64,000 bases of DNA from Clostridium lentum (GTDB lineage: Bacteria > Bacillota > Clostridia > Clostridiales > Clostridiaceae), in contig NZ_JACOOQ010000010.1 of the NCBI RefSeq assembly GCF_014287815.1, forward strand, positions 32,931 to 96,930, given 5' to 3'. The notes beneath the pieces are model-generated. The model did not search any database. It was not told the origin of the DNA and saw nothing but the letters and a program-made list of their open reading frames with translations. Below are positions 33,247 to 40,608 of the stretch, in pieces. The number at the start of each line of letters is the position of its first letter. Position 1 is the first letter of the stretch. A program made the translations under genes and the position numbers.

Positions 33247-33988
33247 ATGCATCACCTGTATTCCTTAAAGGGAATATTCCTTTCCAACAATTCATTATTG
33301 AATTATTTAGTATTTCTATTTTTTCAGCATCAACTTCTGATAACTTATCTAATTTATTAAGCATTAATTTTAATGCATTACTTGTCATTGGTGATTTTAT
33401 AGTCTTACGCATTTTTATAAATTCATATAGAGTTTCTCTTAATTCTAAGTTTTCTGTATAATTTTCTATAAGATCATCAAACTCACTCTTTTTCTTTTTT
33501 TTATTATTTTTCTCTATCTCTATCTCTTTCTCTTTCTCTATCTCTATCTCTGGTGTACTTTTGTCGTACATTTGTTGTACATTTGTACATTCACCTTGTA
33601 TAAGCTTCTTAGTATCTTCTACTTTTTTTCTATAATTTCTTATTCTATCTGCTTCAGTACTTGATTTTCCTATAAAGTTTTGAATTTCTAACATAAATAT
33701 AGTTCCATCATCAAGTACTTCTATAAGTTTTAATTTCTTTAATAAATCAAATGCAACTCTCACAGTATCTACATCTATTGATGTTATAGCTGAAATCATT
33801 TCTGTATTATAAGGAATATATTCATTAAGTCTAAGCATTCCTTCATATCTTAATGATTTAAGATATAATTTTAATAATAAATTTGAATATTTGTATCCAT
33901 TTGGCATTGATTCTAATATTTTAATCTCTGCACTATCAAAGAAATTTTCCTTTAACTTTAAATAATAATATTTCTTATTATCTGACAT
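33176..33988 (-). CDS. Replisome organizer (Phage_rep_org_N / DnaD-like)
   Basis: 270 aa. Residues 5-120 are the Phage_rep_org_N winged-helix domain (YYYLKLKENFFDSAEIKILE). A low-complexity Glu/Ile/Lys linker follows at about 148-168. The C-terminal part resembles a DnaD-type helical domain (LIENYTENLELRETLYEFIKMRK). Such proteins bind iterons within their own gene to start replication; matching 11-bp repeats lie inside. Confidence 0.85.
   Translation of the reverse strand: MSDNKKYYYLKLKENFFDSAEIKILESMPNGYKYSNLLLKLYLKSLRYEGMLRLNEYIPYNTEMISAITSIDVDTVRVAFDLLKKLKLIEVLDDGTIFMLEIQNFIGKSSTEADRIRNYRKKVEDTKKLIQGECTNVQQMYDKSTPEIEIEKEKEIEIEKNNKKKKKSEFDDLIENYTENLELRETLYEFIKMRKTIKSPMTSNALKLMLNKLDKLSEVDAEKIEILNNSIMNCWKGIFPLRNTGDAYGSNRASNKSEYEDGFDLGSYTS
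33555..33593. repeat. Iterons inside the replisome organizer gene: candidate phage origin
   Basis: GTAC recurs at 33555, 33566, 33577 and 33585. Two 11-bp units (GTACTTTTGTC, GTACATTTGTT) and a third partial unit lie in tandem, next to a pyrimidine tract (33511-33550). An 11-bp period is one helical turn and is not a codon multiple, so the repeat is selected at DNA level. Confidence 0.65.
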
Positions 33989-34054
33989 AATAATCTCCTT
34001 TTTGTATCAATATAAAACTTTCTATTGTCTAAATATCTATTTGGTGATACAATT

Positions 34055-34222
34055 TCATTGTTGTTTTTTTGAAATGTTATTATCAGTTTTATGAGTTACA
34101 GCTCTTTCTGATGATAACTTTTCTTTTATATATTCAATTGTATCTAACCAATGAACACCATTTTTTGCTGAATAATCTTGTACCATACATACAATTTCAT
34201 TCATAATTTTTTCTTTAATCAT
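34055..34222 (-). CDS. 55-aa phage protein, unknown function
   Basis: The frame starts at 34222, overlapping the stop of the previous gene as ATGA, with AGAGGTG just upstream. Helical, with VHWLDTIEYIKEKLSSE. The coupling and ribosome binding site make it a real gene. Confidence 0.65.
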   Translation of the reverse strand: MIKEKIMNEIVCMVQDYSAKNGVHWLDTIEYIKEKLSSERAVTHKTDNNISKKQQ

Positions 34223-34578
34223 TCATAGCACCTCTTAACAATTTCTACTGATGAATTTATAACTTCTAATACCTTTTCATCGTTGTATGCACATAATCCA
34301 CTATGATATTTAATATCATCTTTAATAACTTTAAGCACTTCTTTAAATTGCTTTTTTGATAACTCACTGTGTAAGTGTACTATCTTATTTATTACCATTA
34401 TGTCTCCTTTCTTAACGCTCTCTAAAGTTCTTTTACATATATTAACAAACTCTTTATTGCTTGTCCTAATTCCTAATGTAATTCTTATAAGCTTTATTTC
34501 ATTTTCAACTGCAGCTATAGTTTTTAAATATATACAGTCTGAATTATTTTCTTTAATTTCTTTTAAATAGTTTATCAT
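34219..34578 (-). CDS. Early phage protein of unknown function
   Basis: 119 aa, predicted all-helical, with a KIVHLHSELSKKQFKEVLKVIKDD stretch (about residues 65-88). AAAGGA precedes the ATG. No family recognised. Confidence 0.6.
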   Translation of the reverse strand: MINYLKEIKENNSDCIYLKTIAAVENEIKLIRITLGIRTSNKEFVNICKRTLESVKKGDIMVINKIVHLHSELSKKQFKEVLKVIKDDIKYHSGLCAYNDEKVLEVINSSVEIVKRCYE

Positions 34579-34621
34579 CTATATTTTTTATCCTTTCTGG
34601 TTTATAGTTAAATGCTATTTT

Positions 34622-34810
34622 TTATTTAGCATTTTCATCATCAAGTGGTAAATTCTCGTTATATATAACCATTGGACCATCATAACCTTCTGGAGCTTTG
34701 GTTGCTTTTACATTAATAGATTTAACTTCTAAACCTTCTCTTTCTGCAAATATCTTAATAAAAGTTTCAACTATTTTTTCTGCATGTCTTGCTTCAAATT
34801 TTGTACCCAT
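34622..34810 (-). CDS. Small early phage protein of unknown function
   Basis: 62 aa. Helix (EARHAEKIVETFIKIFAE) followed by strands and an acidic tail. Excellent AAGGAG ribosome binding site. No recognised motif. Confidence 0.6.
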   Translation of the reverse strand: MGTKFEARHAEKIVETFIKIFAEREGLEVKSINVKATKAPEGYDGPMVIYNENLPLDDENAK

Positions 34811-34828
34811 GATACTTATCTCCTTGAT

Positions 34829-34999
34829 TTAATATTTTTTATTTATACTTGGATTATGTTTTCTTATTATTACTCCTTCATCATCTTTAAAGAATTCTAA
34901 TGAATCTCCATCTTTAAGATTTAATAATTCTCTTACCTCTACTGGTATTGCTACTCTTCGTAATTTATCCACTTTTCTAACTACTCCTAAACTTTTCAT
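34829..34999 (-). CDS. AbrB/SpoVT-type DNA-binding protein
   Basis: A 56-aa frame starting at 34999 behind GGAGAAA. The swapped-hairpin AbrB pattern is clear: GVVRKVDKLRRVAIPVEVR, then LNLKDGDSLEFF. It is a transition-state-type regulator and could tie phage early genes to host physiology or act as an antitoxin-like repressor. Confidence 0.88.
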   Translation of the reverse strand: MKSLGVVRKVDKLRRVAIPVEVRELLNLKDGDSLEFFKDDEGVIIRKHNPSINKKY

Positions 35000-35034
35000 T
35001 CAAATTTCTCCTTTTTTTGATAATATTTTTATGG

Positions 35035-35040
35035 TAAAAT
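35035..35040 (+). promoter_or_regulatory. Putative extended -10 promoter for the plus-strand early gene
   Basis: TGG-TAAAAT (35032-35040) is an extended -10 element 22 bases before the 68-aa gene. TTGATA at 35017 with TATTCT at 35040 is an alternative pair. Confidence 0.4.
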
Positions 35041-35061
35041 ATTCTTAAAAGGGGTGATATT

Positions 35062-35268
35062 ATGAAAAAAGATTTTAATGATTTCTTAGCTACTTTAAGT
35101 GAAGAAACTATTAAAAACATAGTGGATTCTATAAATGATAATAAGCATACACTTGAATTTTCTATGACTCAAAAAGGAATTCAAAACCTGTTTACCTCTG
35201 TAGGAATTATAGATATCCAACTTACTTTAGCAATTCTTAATCTTTATCATGAATGGCTAAACTCTTAG
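35062..35268 (+). CDS. Isolated plus-strand early protein, unknown function
   Basis: 68 aa, acidic and helical. AAGGGGTG lies 5 bases before the ATG. It is the only plus-strand gene within the leftward early/late block. Its 3' end overlaps the convergent 73-aa gene by 32 bases. It may be expressed in the lysogen. Confidence 0.65.
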   Translation: MKKDFNDFLATLSEETIKNIVDSINDNKHTLEFSMTQKGIQNLFTSVGIIDIQLTLAILNLYHEWLNS

Positions 35269-35458
35269 CTATTTCAGAACCATCTAAAGACACTTTAATT
35301 AACTGCTCTTGAACTGGTACTTCTTGAGCAGTTCTTTGTATAATTTCAACTACATTCGCAAAAAACTCTGTATCAGAATCTAAAAACGTAACTGATTCAA
35401 ATTCTTCTGAACACTCCTTTAATTCAATAGCTCTTTCTAAAATTTCTCTTTTATTCAT
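35237..35458 (-). CDS. Small acidic early phage protein
   Basis: 73 aa, with helices at either end and a central QEVPVQEQLIKVSLDGSEIA strand segment. GGAGGAG lies 7 bases before the ATG. Unknown function. Confidence 0.6.
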   Translation of the reverse strand: MNKREILERAIELKECSEEFESVTFLDSDTEFFANVVEIIQRTAQEVPVQEQLIKVSLDGSEIAKSLAIHDKD

Positions 35459-35474
35459 TTCTATTCTCCTCCAA

Positions 35475-36230
35475 TCACATACTAAATGTTTCTTGATTAT
35501 TCATCATTTTAATTTCATTAATTAAAAATATTGGTGCTTTATATTTACTTATAATTTCTCTAGCTATTTCAATATCTTTGTGCTTTATTTCAGCTATAGA
35601 AGTAACATTAAATTCTCTATGTATTTGCTTGTATAAATCTGAAAATGCTTTCTTATTTAATTTTTTATAAGCTTCAGAACCTTTTCCACCTAATAAATTA
35701 ACTATTGTTTTATTGACTAATTTAGTTAACCTTTTGCTATCAGCTACTGAAAGCTCTTGATTATCTTTGTATTCATTAAATTCTGTTTGTAGTTGTTTAG
35801 TTCTACTATCTAAAATAAATATTGCTCTTATTTCTGGAGTTAGTTCTGGATAAATATTCTCTCCTTTCCTTAACTCAGCTTCCATCTCGTTAAATCTTTC
35901 TACATACCTAGCAGTAAATAGTATTCCTTTTTCGCCTTGTTGCTTATTACCTAATAATTCACACCCCATTTTAGTAACTAAGTAACATTTATATTCTCTA
36001 GTTCCTGCTCTATAAGTTGATGGTATGAAATAATTTGATAAAGCTAAATTAGCTTTTTCCAAAGTTGGAATTATTCCTACGTAATTATCTCTTCCATCGA
36101 TATCTCTTAATAATTCTGCATGTCCTTTTCCTAACATTTCAGCAACTTCTCTACTATCTATTGTTGCTAATTGATTATTTCTATAACCAATCATTACTCC
36201 TTCTTTTCTTTTATGTTTTACTTTTTCCAA
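35475..36230 (-). CDS. Rha-family phage regulator with ORF6C-like C-terminus
   Basis: 251 aa. The N-terminal half has the Rha pattern (TIDSREVAEMLGKGHAELLRDID, then YKCYLVTKMGCELLGNKQQGEKGILFTARYVERFNEME). The C-terminal half (ELSVADSKRLTKLVNKTIVNLLGG) matches ORF6C antirepressor-type domains. A TTG start at 36230 is supported by AAGGAG. As the first gene after Cro it probably acts as an antirepressor or early regulator. Confidence 0.85.
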   Translation of the reverse strand: MEKVKHKRKEGVMIGYRNNQLATIDSREVAEMLGKGHAELLRDIDGRDNYVGIIPTLEKANLALSNYFIPSTYRAGTREYKCYLVTKMGCELLGNKQQGEKGILFTARYVERFNEMEAELRKGENIYPELTPEIRAIFILDSRTKQLQTEFNEYKDNQELSVADSKRLTKLVNKTIVNLLGGKGSEAYKKLNKKAFSDLYKQIHREFNVTSIAEIKHKDIEIAREIISKYKAPIFLINEIKMMNNQETFSM

Positions 36231-36277
36231 ATTTAATCACTCCTTACCAAATTATAAATAAAAATATGTATATTTTA

Positions 36278-36293
36278 GTTCAATTTATTGAAC
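36278..36293. promoter_or_regulatory. Operator-like palindrome O3 at the end of cro
   Basis: GTTCAA-TTTA-TTGAAC repeats the arrangement of O2 (36525-36540). It overlaps the cro stop and sits before the Rha gene. A further TTGAAC...GTTCAA pair runs into it. Confidence 0.6.
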
Positions 36294-36503
36294 TTTTTGT
36301 TCAAAAAAATAATATTGAATTCTTTCTAAGTTTATATTTAAAAGCATTGACATTCTAGCTATCTCATCTTGAGTAAAAAATATTTTATTATTTAACTTTA
36401 ATGATAAAGTTCGCTCAGAAACCCCTAGTTCCTTGGCTAATCGTCCTTGAGTTCCATACTTTTCAACTATTCTTCCTCTTAATTTATCATAATTAAAAGT
36501 CAT
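36285..36503 (-). CDS. Cro-like helix-turn-helix protein
   Basis: 72 aa from ATG at 36503 behind GGAGGTG; longer upstream frames would cover the promoter. It has a helix-turn-helix at about residues 18-40 (GRLAKELGVSERTLSLKLN). First gene of the leftward early operon, opposed to the repressor gene. Probable Cro role. Confidence 0.8.
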   Translation of the reverse strand: MTFNYDKLRGRIVEKYGTQGRLAKELGVSERTLSLKLNNKIFFTQDEIARMSMLLNINLERIQYYFFEQKVQ

Positions 36504-36524
36504 ATACTCACCTCCAATCATCAA

Positions 36525-36575
36525 GTTCAATTCTTTGAACAACTTTATATTACCACCTATTTTTTTATCCGTCAA
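36525..36575 (-). promoter_or_regulatory. Leftward early promoter with operator O2
   Basis: Minus-strand TTGACG (36570-36575), 17-base spacer, TAATAT (36547-36552). The palindrome GTTCAA-TTCT-TTGAAC (36525-36540) covers the transcription start, so a bound repressor would block the early operon. Confidence 0.8.
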
Positions 36576-36615
36576 TATCTTTTGTTCAAAAATTTTAACT
36601 TTTTTGTTTTTTTTA

Positions 36616-36644
36616 TTGAACTTTAGTTCAAAAAGATATATTAT
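36616..36644 (+). promoter_or_regulatory. Repressor promoter with operator O1
   Basis: TTGAAC (36616-36621), 17-base spacer, TATTAT (36639-36644). TTGAAC-TTTA-GTTCAA (36616-36631) overlaps the -35 box, suited to autoregulation. Confidence 0.75.
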
Positions 36645-36666
36645 ATTAATGAAAGGACTGATGATA

Positions 36667-37215
36667 ATGAAAAATTATAATACATCAACTAGATTAAAAG
36701 AAATTATGAGTGAACGAAATTTAAGACAAGTTGACTTGTTAGAATTAGTTAAACCTTTTTGTCAAAAATATAATATTAAAATTAATAAATCAGATATAAG
36801 TCAATATATCTCTGGCAAAGTAAAACCTGGTCAAGAAAAACTTTCTATGTTAGGTATGGCATTAGATGTAAATGAAACCTGGTTAATGGGATATGATGTA
36901 TCAAAAGAAAGGCAATATGTATCTCAAGAAAATTTATCTAAAGAACAAATAATATTAATTACCAATTTTAATAAGCTTAATTTAAATGGAAAAACTAAAT
37001 TGATTGAATATAGCAATGATTTAGTTGAAACTCCTAAATATATAGAAGATGGTACAATATTACTACCACCTAAAAAAGAAAAACAAATATGGGAAGAAGA
37101 AGGTAAAGAGCATCTAATGCCAATTGCTTGTCATGATGATAATCTTACTGATAAAGAAAAAGCTATAGTAAATGAAAAAATAAATGAAATTTTAAAGAAT
37201 TTAGATAAACATTAG
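36667..37215 (+). CDS. Phage repressor, CI-like helix-turn-helix protein
   Basis: 182 aa. ATG at 36667 lies 9 bases after AAAGGA; longer frames run through the promoter. N-terminal helix-turn-helix (RLKEIMSERNLRQVDLLELV to INKSDISQYISGKVKPGQEKL, about residues 7-60). The C-terminal part is helical without the Ser/Lys pair of LexA-type self-cleaving repressors. Inactivation would thus depend on the ImmA-like protein downstream or an antirepressor. Confidence 0.88.
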   Translation: MKNYNTSTRLKEIMSERNLRQVDLLELVKPFCQKYNIKINKSDISQYISGKVKPGQEKLSMLGMALDVNETWLMGYDVSKERQYVSQENLSKEQIILITNFNKLNLNGKTKLIEYSNDLVETPKYIEDGTILLPPKKEKQIWEEEGKEHLMPIACHDDNLTDKEKAIVNEKINEILKNLDKH

Positions 37216-37242
37216 AATATATAAAATAAATACGGAGTACAA

Positions 37243-37701
37243 ATGAGTAATTATGAGAATTTAATATCTCTTGCACATTCTAAAGGCATTAATGTTATTG
37301 AAAGTGATTTAGGTATAGATAAACCCTTTGGTAAGTGCATAGGTAATTTAATTATTATAAATAATAGGGTTAATGAGTGTGAGAAGTTATGTGTATTATA
37401 TGAAGAATTAGGACACTTTAATCTTACTGTCGGTGATATAACTGACCAAAGTGATTTAAATAATAGAAAACAAGAATCTATTGCTCGTAGATGGAGTTAT
37501 GAAAAATTAATATCACCAGAAGATATAATTAATGCTATTATATCTGGAATAGATAACATATATGATTTAGCTGAAATTTTAAATGTTGCAGAAGATTTTC
37601 TAATTCAATCTATTGAGCATTATAAAAAGAAATATGGAATTTATTATGTTGGTAAAACACATTTACTAACATTTGAACCATTAAATATTATAAATTATTA
37701 A
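37243..37701 (+). CDS. ImmA/IrrE-family metallopeptidase-like protein
   Basis: 152 aa. The family segment CVLYEELGHFNLTVGDITDQ (about residues 47-66) is present. The first His of HExxH is Tyr here (YEELGH), while the neighbouring EELGH is kept. Known ImmA proteases cleave the phage repressor on DNA damage. It follows the repressor by 27 bases. Whether it is active without that His is open. Confidence 0.85.
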   Translation: MSNYENLISLAHSKGINVIESDLGIDKPFGKCIGNLIIINNRVNECEKLCVLYEELGHFNLTVGDITDQSDLNNRKQESIARRWSYEKLISPEDIINAIISGIDNIYDLAEILNVAEDFLIQSIEHYKKKYGIYYVGKTHLLTFEPLNIINY

Positions 37702-37737
37702 AATCAAATTAAAAATCATTAGAAAGGATGTGTTTTA

Positions 37738-38283
37738 GTGGCTATTAGAAATTATGATTATATTTCTTATGAACAATATTTAAATTATTCTAAAAATAAT
37801 AAATCTGAATATATTAATGGAGAAATTTATATGATGTCTCCTACTCACCCAATTCATAATAAAGTTCAAAATGAACTATATTTTCATTTACGTTCAAATT
37901 TAAAAGACTGTTCCAAATGTGATGTATACACTTCTGATATTGCAGTTAAATTTGAAAACAAGAATGAAGTATATCAGTTTGAACCAGATGTAATGGTAGT
38001 ATGTGATAATAAATTTGATGGTGCTATTTATAAAGGTATTCCAAATTTAGTTATAGAAGTTTTAAGCACTGCTACTTATGATAGAGATTTAGGAATTAAA
38101 CTAAAGATATATGAGCAATTTGGTGTTAATGAATATTGGGTAGTTGATATAAATAAAAAAACTATTACTGTTTATAGTGATAACATAAATGGTAAATATA
38201 CAACTATTAAGATTTATTCTAATGATATGATTTTACCTATTGAAAATTTACAAATTAAAACTAATGAAATATTTAATGTATAA
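37738..38283 (+). CDS. Uma2-family (DUF820) PD-(D/E)XK nuclease-fold protein
   Basis: 181 aa. YEQYLNYSKNNKSEYINGEIYMMSP at the start, then the core PDVMVVCD...PNLVIEVLS...KLKIYEQFGVNEYWVVD, the classical Uma2 layout with Asp and Glu of a PD-(D/E)XK site. GTG start behind AAAGGATG. The function of Uma2 proteins is not established. It lies in the lysogeny transcript, so it is probably expressed from the prophage. Confidence 0.85.
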   Translation: MAIRNYDYISYEQYLNYSKNNKSEYINGEIYMMSPTHPIHNKVQNELYFHLRSNLKDCSKCDVYTSDIAVKFENKNEVYQFEPDVMVVCDNKFDGAIYKGIPNLVIEVLSTATYDRDLGIKLKIYEQFGVNEYWVVDINKKTITVYSDNINGKYTTIKIYSNDMILPIENLQIKTNEIFNV

Positions 38284-38373
38284 ATTAATGTTAAAACATT
38301 GAAATAATTAATCTGATTTATTAAAAGAATGTCTAAAAAATTGTATTAAAACATCAACAATATAAATATTTAT

Positions 38374-38400
38374 AGGTGTTCTATTTTAGGACACCTTTTA
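38374..38400 (+). terminator. Weak terminator between Uma2 and integrase genes
   Basis: AGGTGT and ACACCT around an 11-base loop, followed by TTTTA. It separates lysogeny genes from the integrase. Confidence 0.5.
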
Positions 38401-38434
38401 TAAATGATTAAAAATATATATAAGGAGATGAAAA

Positions 38435-39811
38435 ATGTTAAGAGTAGCATTATATATAAGAGTAAGTACAGATGAACAAGCTATACATGGAGATTCTATT
38501 GCAACACAAAGGGATGCATTAACTTTCTATGCTAAAAGTAATAATATGAATATTATTGATTATTATATAGATGAAGGTTATACAGCAACAAATCTAAAAC
38601 GCCCTAATCTTCAAAGATTATTAAATGATATAAAAGAAAATAAAATAGATATGGTTTTATTCACTAAAATAGATAGATGGTCGAGAGGGGTAAGAAATTA
38701 TTATAAAATACAAGATATTTTGGACTCTCATAAGGTAAACTGGAAAACTATTTTTGAAGATTACGATACCAGCACTGCTTCTGGTAGACTTCATATAAAT
38801 ATTATGTTATCTGTAGCTGAAAATGAATCAGCTCAAACATCTGAACGTATTAAAGCTGTATTTAAAAATAAACTAGCGAAGGGTGAAGTATGTAGTGGTA
38901 AAATCCCCCGTGGATATAAAATAGAAAATAAAAAGTTAGTTGTAGATCATGAAGTAGCTCCAATGATACAAGATATATTTAATTATTATGAATCAGTTAA
39001 TAGTTTAAATAAACTTGTTGATTATGTAAAAAATAATTACTATCATATACATCAGCTTACTTTAAAAAGAATATTAACAAATACCCTATACAAAGGAACA
39101 CATACTTCTGAATATGCAGTAACTGAAAATTATTGTGAAGCAATTATATCGGAAACCCAATTTGATAATGTTCAAAGGTTATTGACTATTAATCAAAAAA
39201 AATATAATAATAAATTTTCTGATTCAATATATCTTTTTTCTGGACTTTTAATTTGTAAAGAATGTGAACATAAATTAATTGGTAATAGACAAATTAAAGA
39301 AAATAAAACTCGTGGTAAATATATTTATAAAGTATATAAATGTCAAAATCACTTTAAAGAACATGTATGTCCTAATAATTATAATATTCCTGAAGTTAAT
39401 ATATTAGAAAAATATCTAGTTGATAATATTCAAAGTGAATTAAAGAAGTATATAATCCAATATAACAGAGAAAACAGTAAAAAGACATATATAAACTTGT
39501 CTAATAAAAAGGGGGCGTTAAAAAGGAAGCTGGAGCGTTTAAAAGACCTGTATATTGATGAACTAATAGATAAAGAAACTTATAAAAATGATTATGAAAA
39601 ATTAACTAATGAACTTAATAAATTAAAAGAAGAAAATAAAAATAAAATAATACCTTTTAATAAAAATAAAATTGATGAAATTCTTAATGTTAATTTAAAA
39701 GAAGATTATTATAAATTAAGTGAAAATGCGAGAAGATCATTTTGGACAAGTATTATTGATAAAATTATTATAGGTAATAATCGTAATGATATAACAATTC
39801 ATTTTTTATAA
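38435..39811 (+). CDS. int: Large serine recombinase (phage integrase)
   Basis: 458 aa. Catalytic domain: LYIRVSTDEQ with the nucleophile Ser11, then RPNLQRLLNDI and FTKIDRWSRG near residues 65-85. Recombinase domain about 165-265. Zinc ribbon CKECEHKL...CQNH...C at 285-330. Coiled coil near 355-410. It integrates and excises the phage between short att sites. It ends 26 bases before the right core, the normal place for a phage integrase. No recombination directionality factor is recognisable. AAGGAGATG precedes the start. Confidence 0.95.
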   Translation: MLRVALYIRVSTDEQAIHGDSIATQRDALTFYAKSNNMNIIDYYIDEGYTATNLKRPNLQRLLNDIKENKIDMVLFTKIDRWSRGVRNYYKIQDILDSHKVNWKTIFEDYDTSTASGRLHINIMLSVAENESAQTSERIKAVFKNKLAKGEVCSGKIPRGYKIENKKLVVDHEVAPMIQDIFNYYESVNSLNKLVDYVKNNYYHIHQLTLKRILTNTLYKGTHTSEYAVTENYCEAIISETQFDNVQRLLTINQKKYNNKFSDSIYLFSGLLICKECEHKLIGNRQIKENKTRGKYIYKVYKCQNHFKEHVCPNNYNIPEVNILEKYLVDNIQSELKKYIIQYNRENSKKTYINLSNKKGALKRKLERLKDLYIDELIDKETYKNDYEKLTNELNKLKEENKNKIIPFNKNKIDEILNVNLKEDYYKLSENARRSFWTSIIDKIIIGNNRNDITIHFL

Positions 39812-39837
39812 TTATTAGTTATATTATTTATATATAT

Positions 39838-39846
39838 CCAGTTGGT
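39838..39846. other. Right attachment site core (prophage/host junction)
   Basis: CCAGTTGGT repeats the left core. To its right the host ATPase gene resumes. The inner arm TTAGTTATATTA (39815-39826) is the exact complement of 6322-6333. Confidence 0.9.
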
Positions 39847-40517
39847 CCATTTACAATAACTAGGCCAGTATTCTTATTTATTATTTTTTCAAGTTCAAGT
39901 CTTTGCTTAGGAAGTAGCTTCAAATTATCTATACAATAGTTAAACCCATTATTATATAAAATTCTTAATACTATTTTTTCACCAAAAACCACTGGAATGA
40001 TAGATACACGTAAATCATATGTATTTCCATCTATATCCATTGTTATCTTACCATCTTGTGGCCTTCTATGTTCTGTGATATCTAAAGAAGACTTAATCTT
40101 TATTCTTGATAATATAGCTGAGTATTCCTCCTTAGTTATTATATATAGAAGACTAAGGATTCCATCAATCCTCACTCTTACATATACTATATCCTTGTAG
40201 GGTTCAAAATGTAAATCTGAAGCTTTCTTATCAATGGCTTCCAAAATTATTTCATCTTCAATTTTATTATTATCCTGTGAAAAGAAAACTTTCTTTATGA
40301 GATACTTTAACTTATCGTTACTTATAAATATTTCACATATTGTACATCCATAGAGAAATTGCATCTCTTTACAAATGCTTTCATCATGAAGTTCACAAAG
40401 CATATACACTTTTCCACCATCCTCTTTAAAAGGAAGTATCCTAGCTTTTTCCGCTTTACTTTTGCTTATTTTTCTTGAAATTAAAATGTCAATATCATTT
40501 AGCATTACTTCATTCAT
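39838..40517 (-). pseudogene. 5' half of the GspE/PilB-type ATPase gene, severed by the prophage
   Basis: 226 host codons from ATG at 40517 behind AGGAGGA. A short N1E-like domain (residues 1-75) is followed by the N2E domain (ASDLHFEPY, RVRIDGIL, HRRPQDGKI, DLRVSIIPVVFGEKIVLRIL). It ends VIVNGPTG, the first half of the P-loop, then runs three codons into phage DNA and stops at 39828. The truncated product cannot bind ATP. The intact gene would be 464 aa, near the size of GspE/PilB. Confidence 0.93.
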
Positions 40518-40568
40518 TTACTAATTCCTCCTAGTACTAATAATTAACACTTTTTGCTAATAATAATC

Positions 40569-40603
40569 AAAAAGCAGCTTAGAATTTTTCTAAACTGCTT
40601 TTT
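40569..40603. terminator. Bidirectional terminator before the ATPase gene
   Basis: AAAAAGCAGCTTAGA pairs with TCTAAACTGCTTTTT with one mismatch. T5 tails on both strands. It ends the 332-aa gene and isolates the pilus operon. Confidence 0.85.
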
Positions 40604-40608
40604 AACTA

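Larger units (their letters stand above)
6304..39846. mobile_element. Complete siphovirus prophage inserted in the GspE/PilB ATPase gene
   Basis: The element spans 33.5 kb between two copies of CCAGTTGGT. It has an intact module order: serine integrase, lysogeny switch, early/replication, recombinase and regulators, HNH/TerS/TerL, portal, protease, HK97 capsid, connector, tail tube, chaperones, tape measure, Dit, Tal, receptor-binding protein, holin, amidase and accessory genes. Almost all late genes read on the minus strand. Gene content indicates a cos-packaging, long non-contractile tailed phage. One tail gene has an in-frame stop; otherwise nothing essential appears lost. Confidence 0.95.

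Noticed and set aside
33511..33550. Repetitive pyrimidine tract as a CRISPR or phase-variable microsatellite
   Set aside because: Units are short and irregular, no spacers exist, and the tract encodes the Glu/Ile/Lys linker of the replisome organizer in frame.
38435..39811. IS607-type transposon recombinase
   Set aside because: The protein is a large serine recombinase with zinc ribbon and coiled coil, lies at the att site, and has no TnpB partner.
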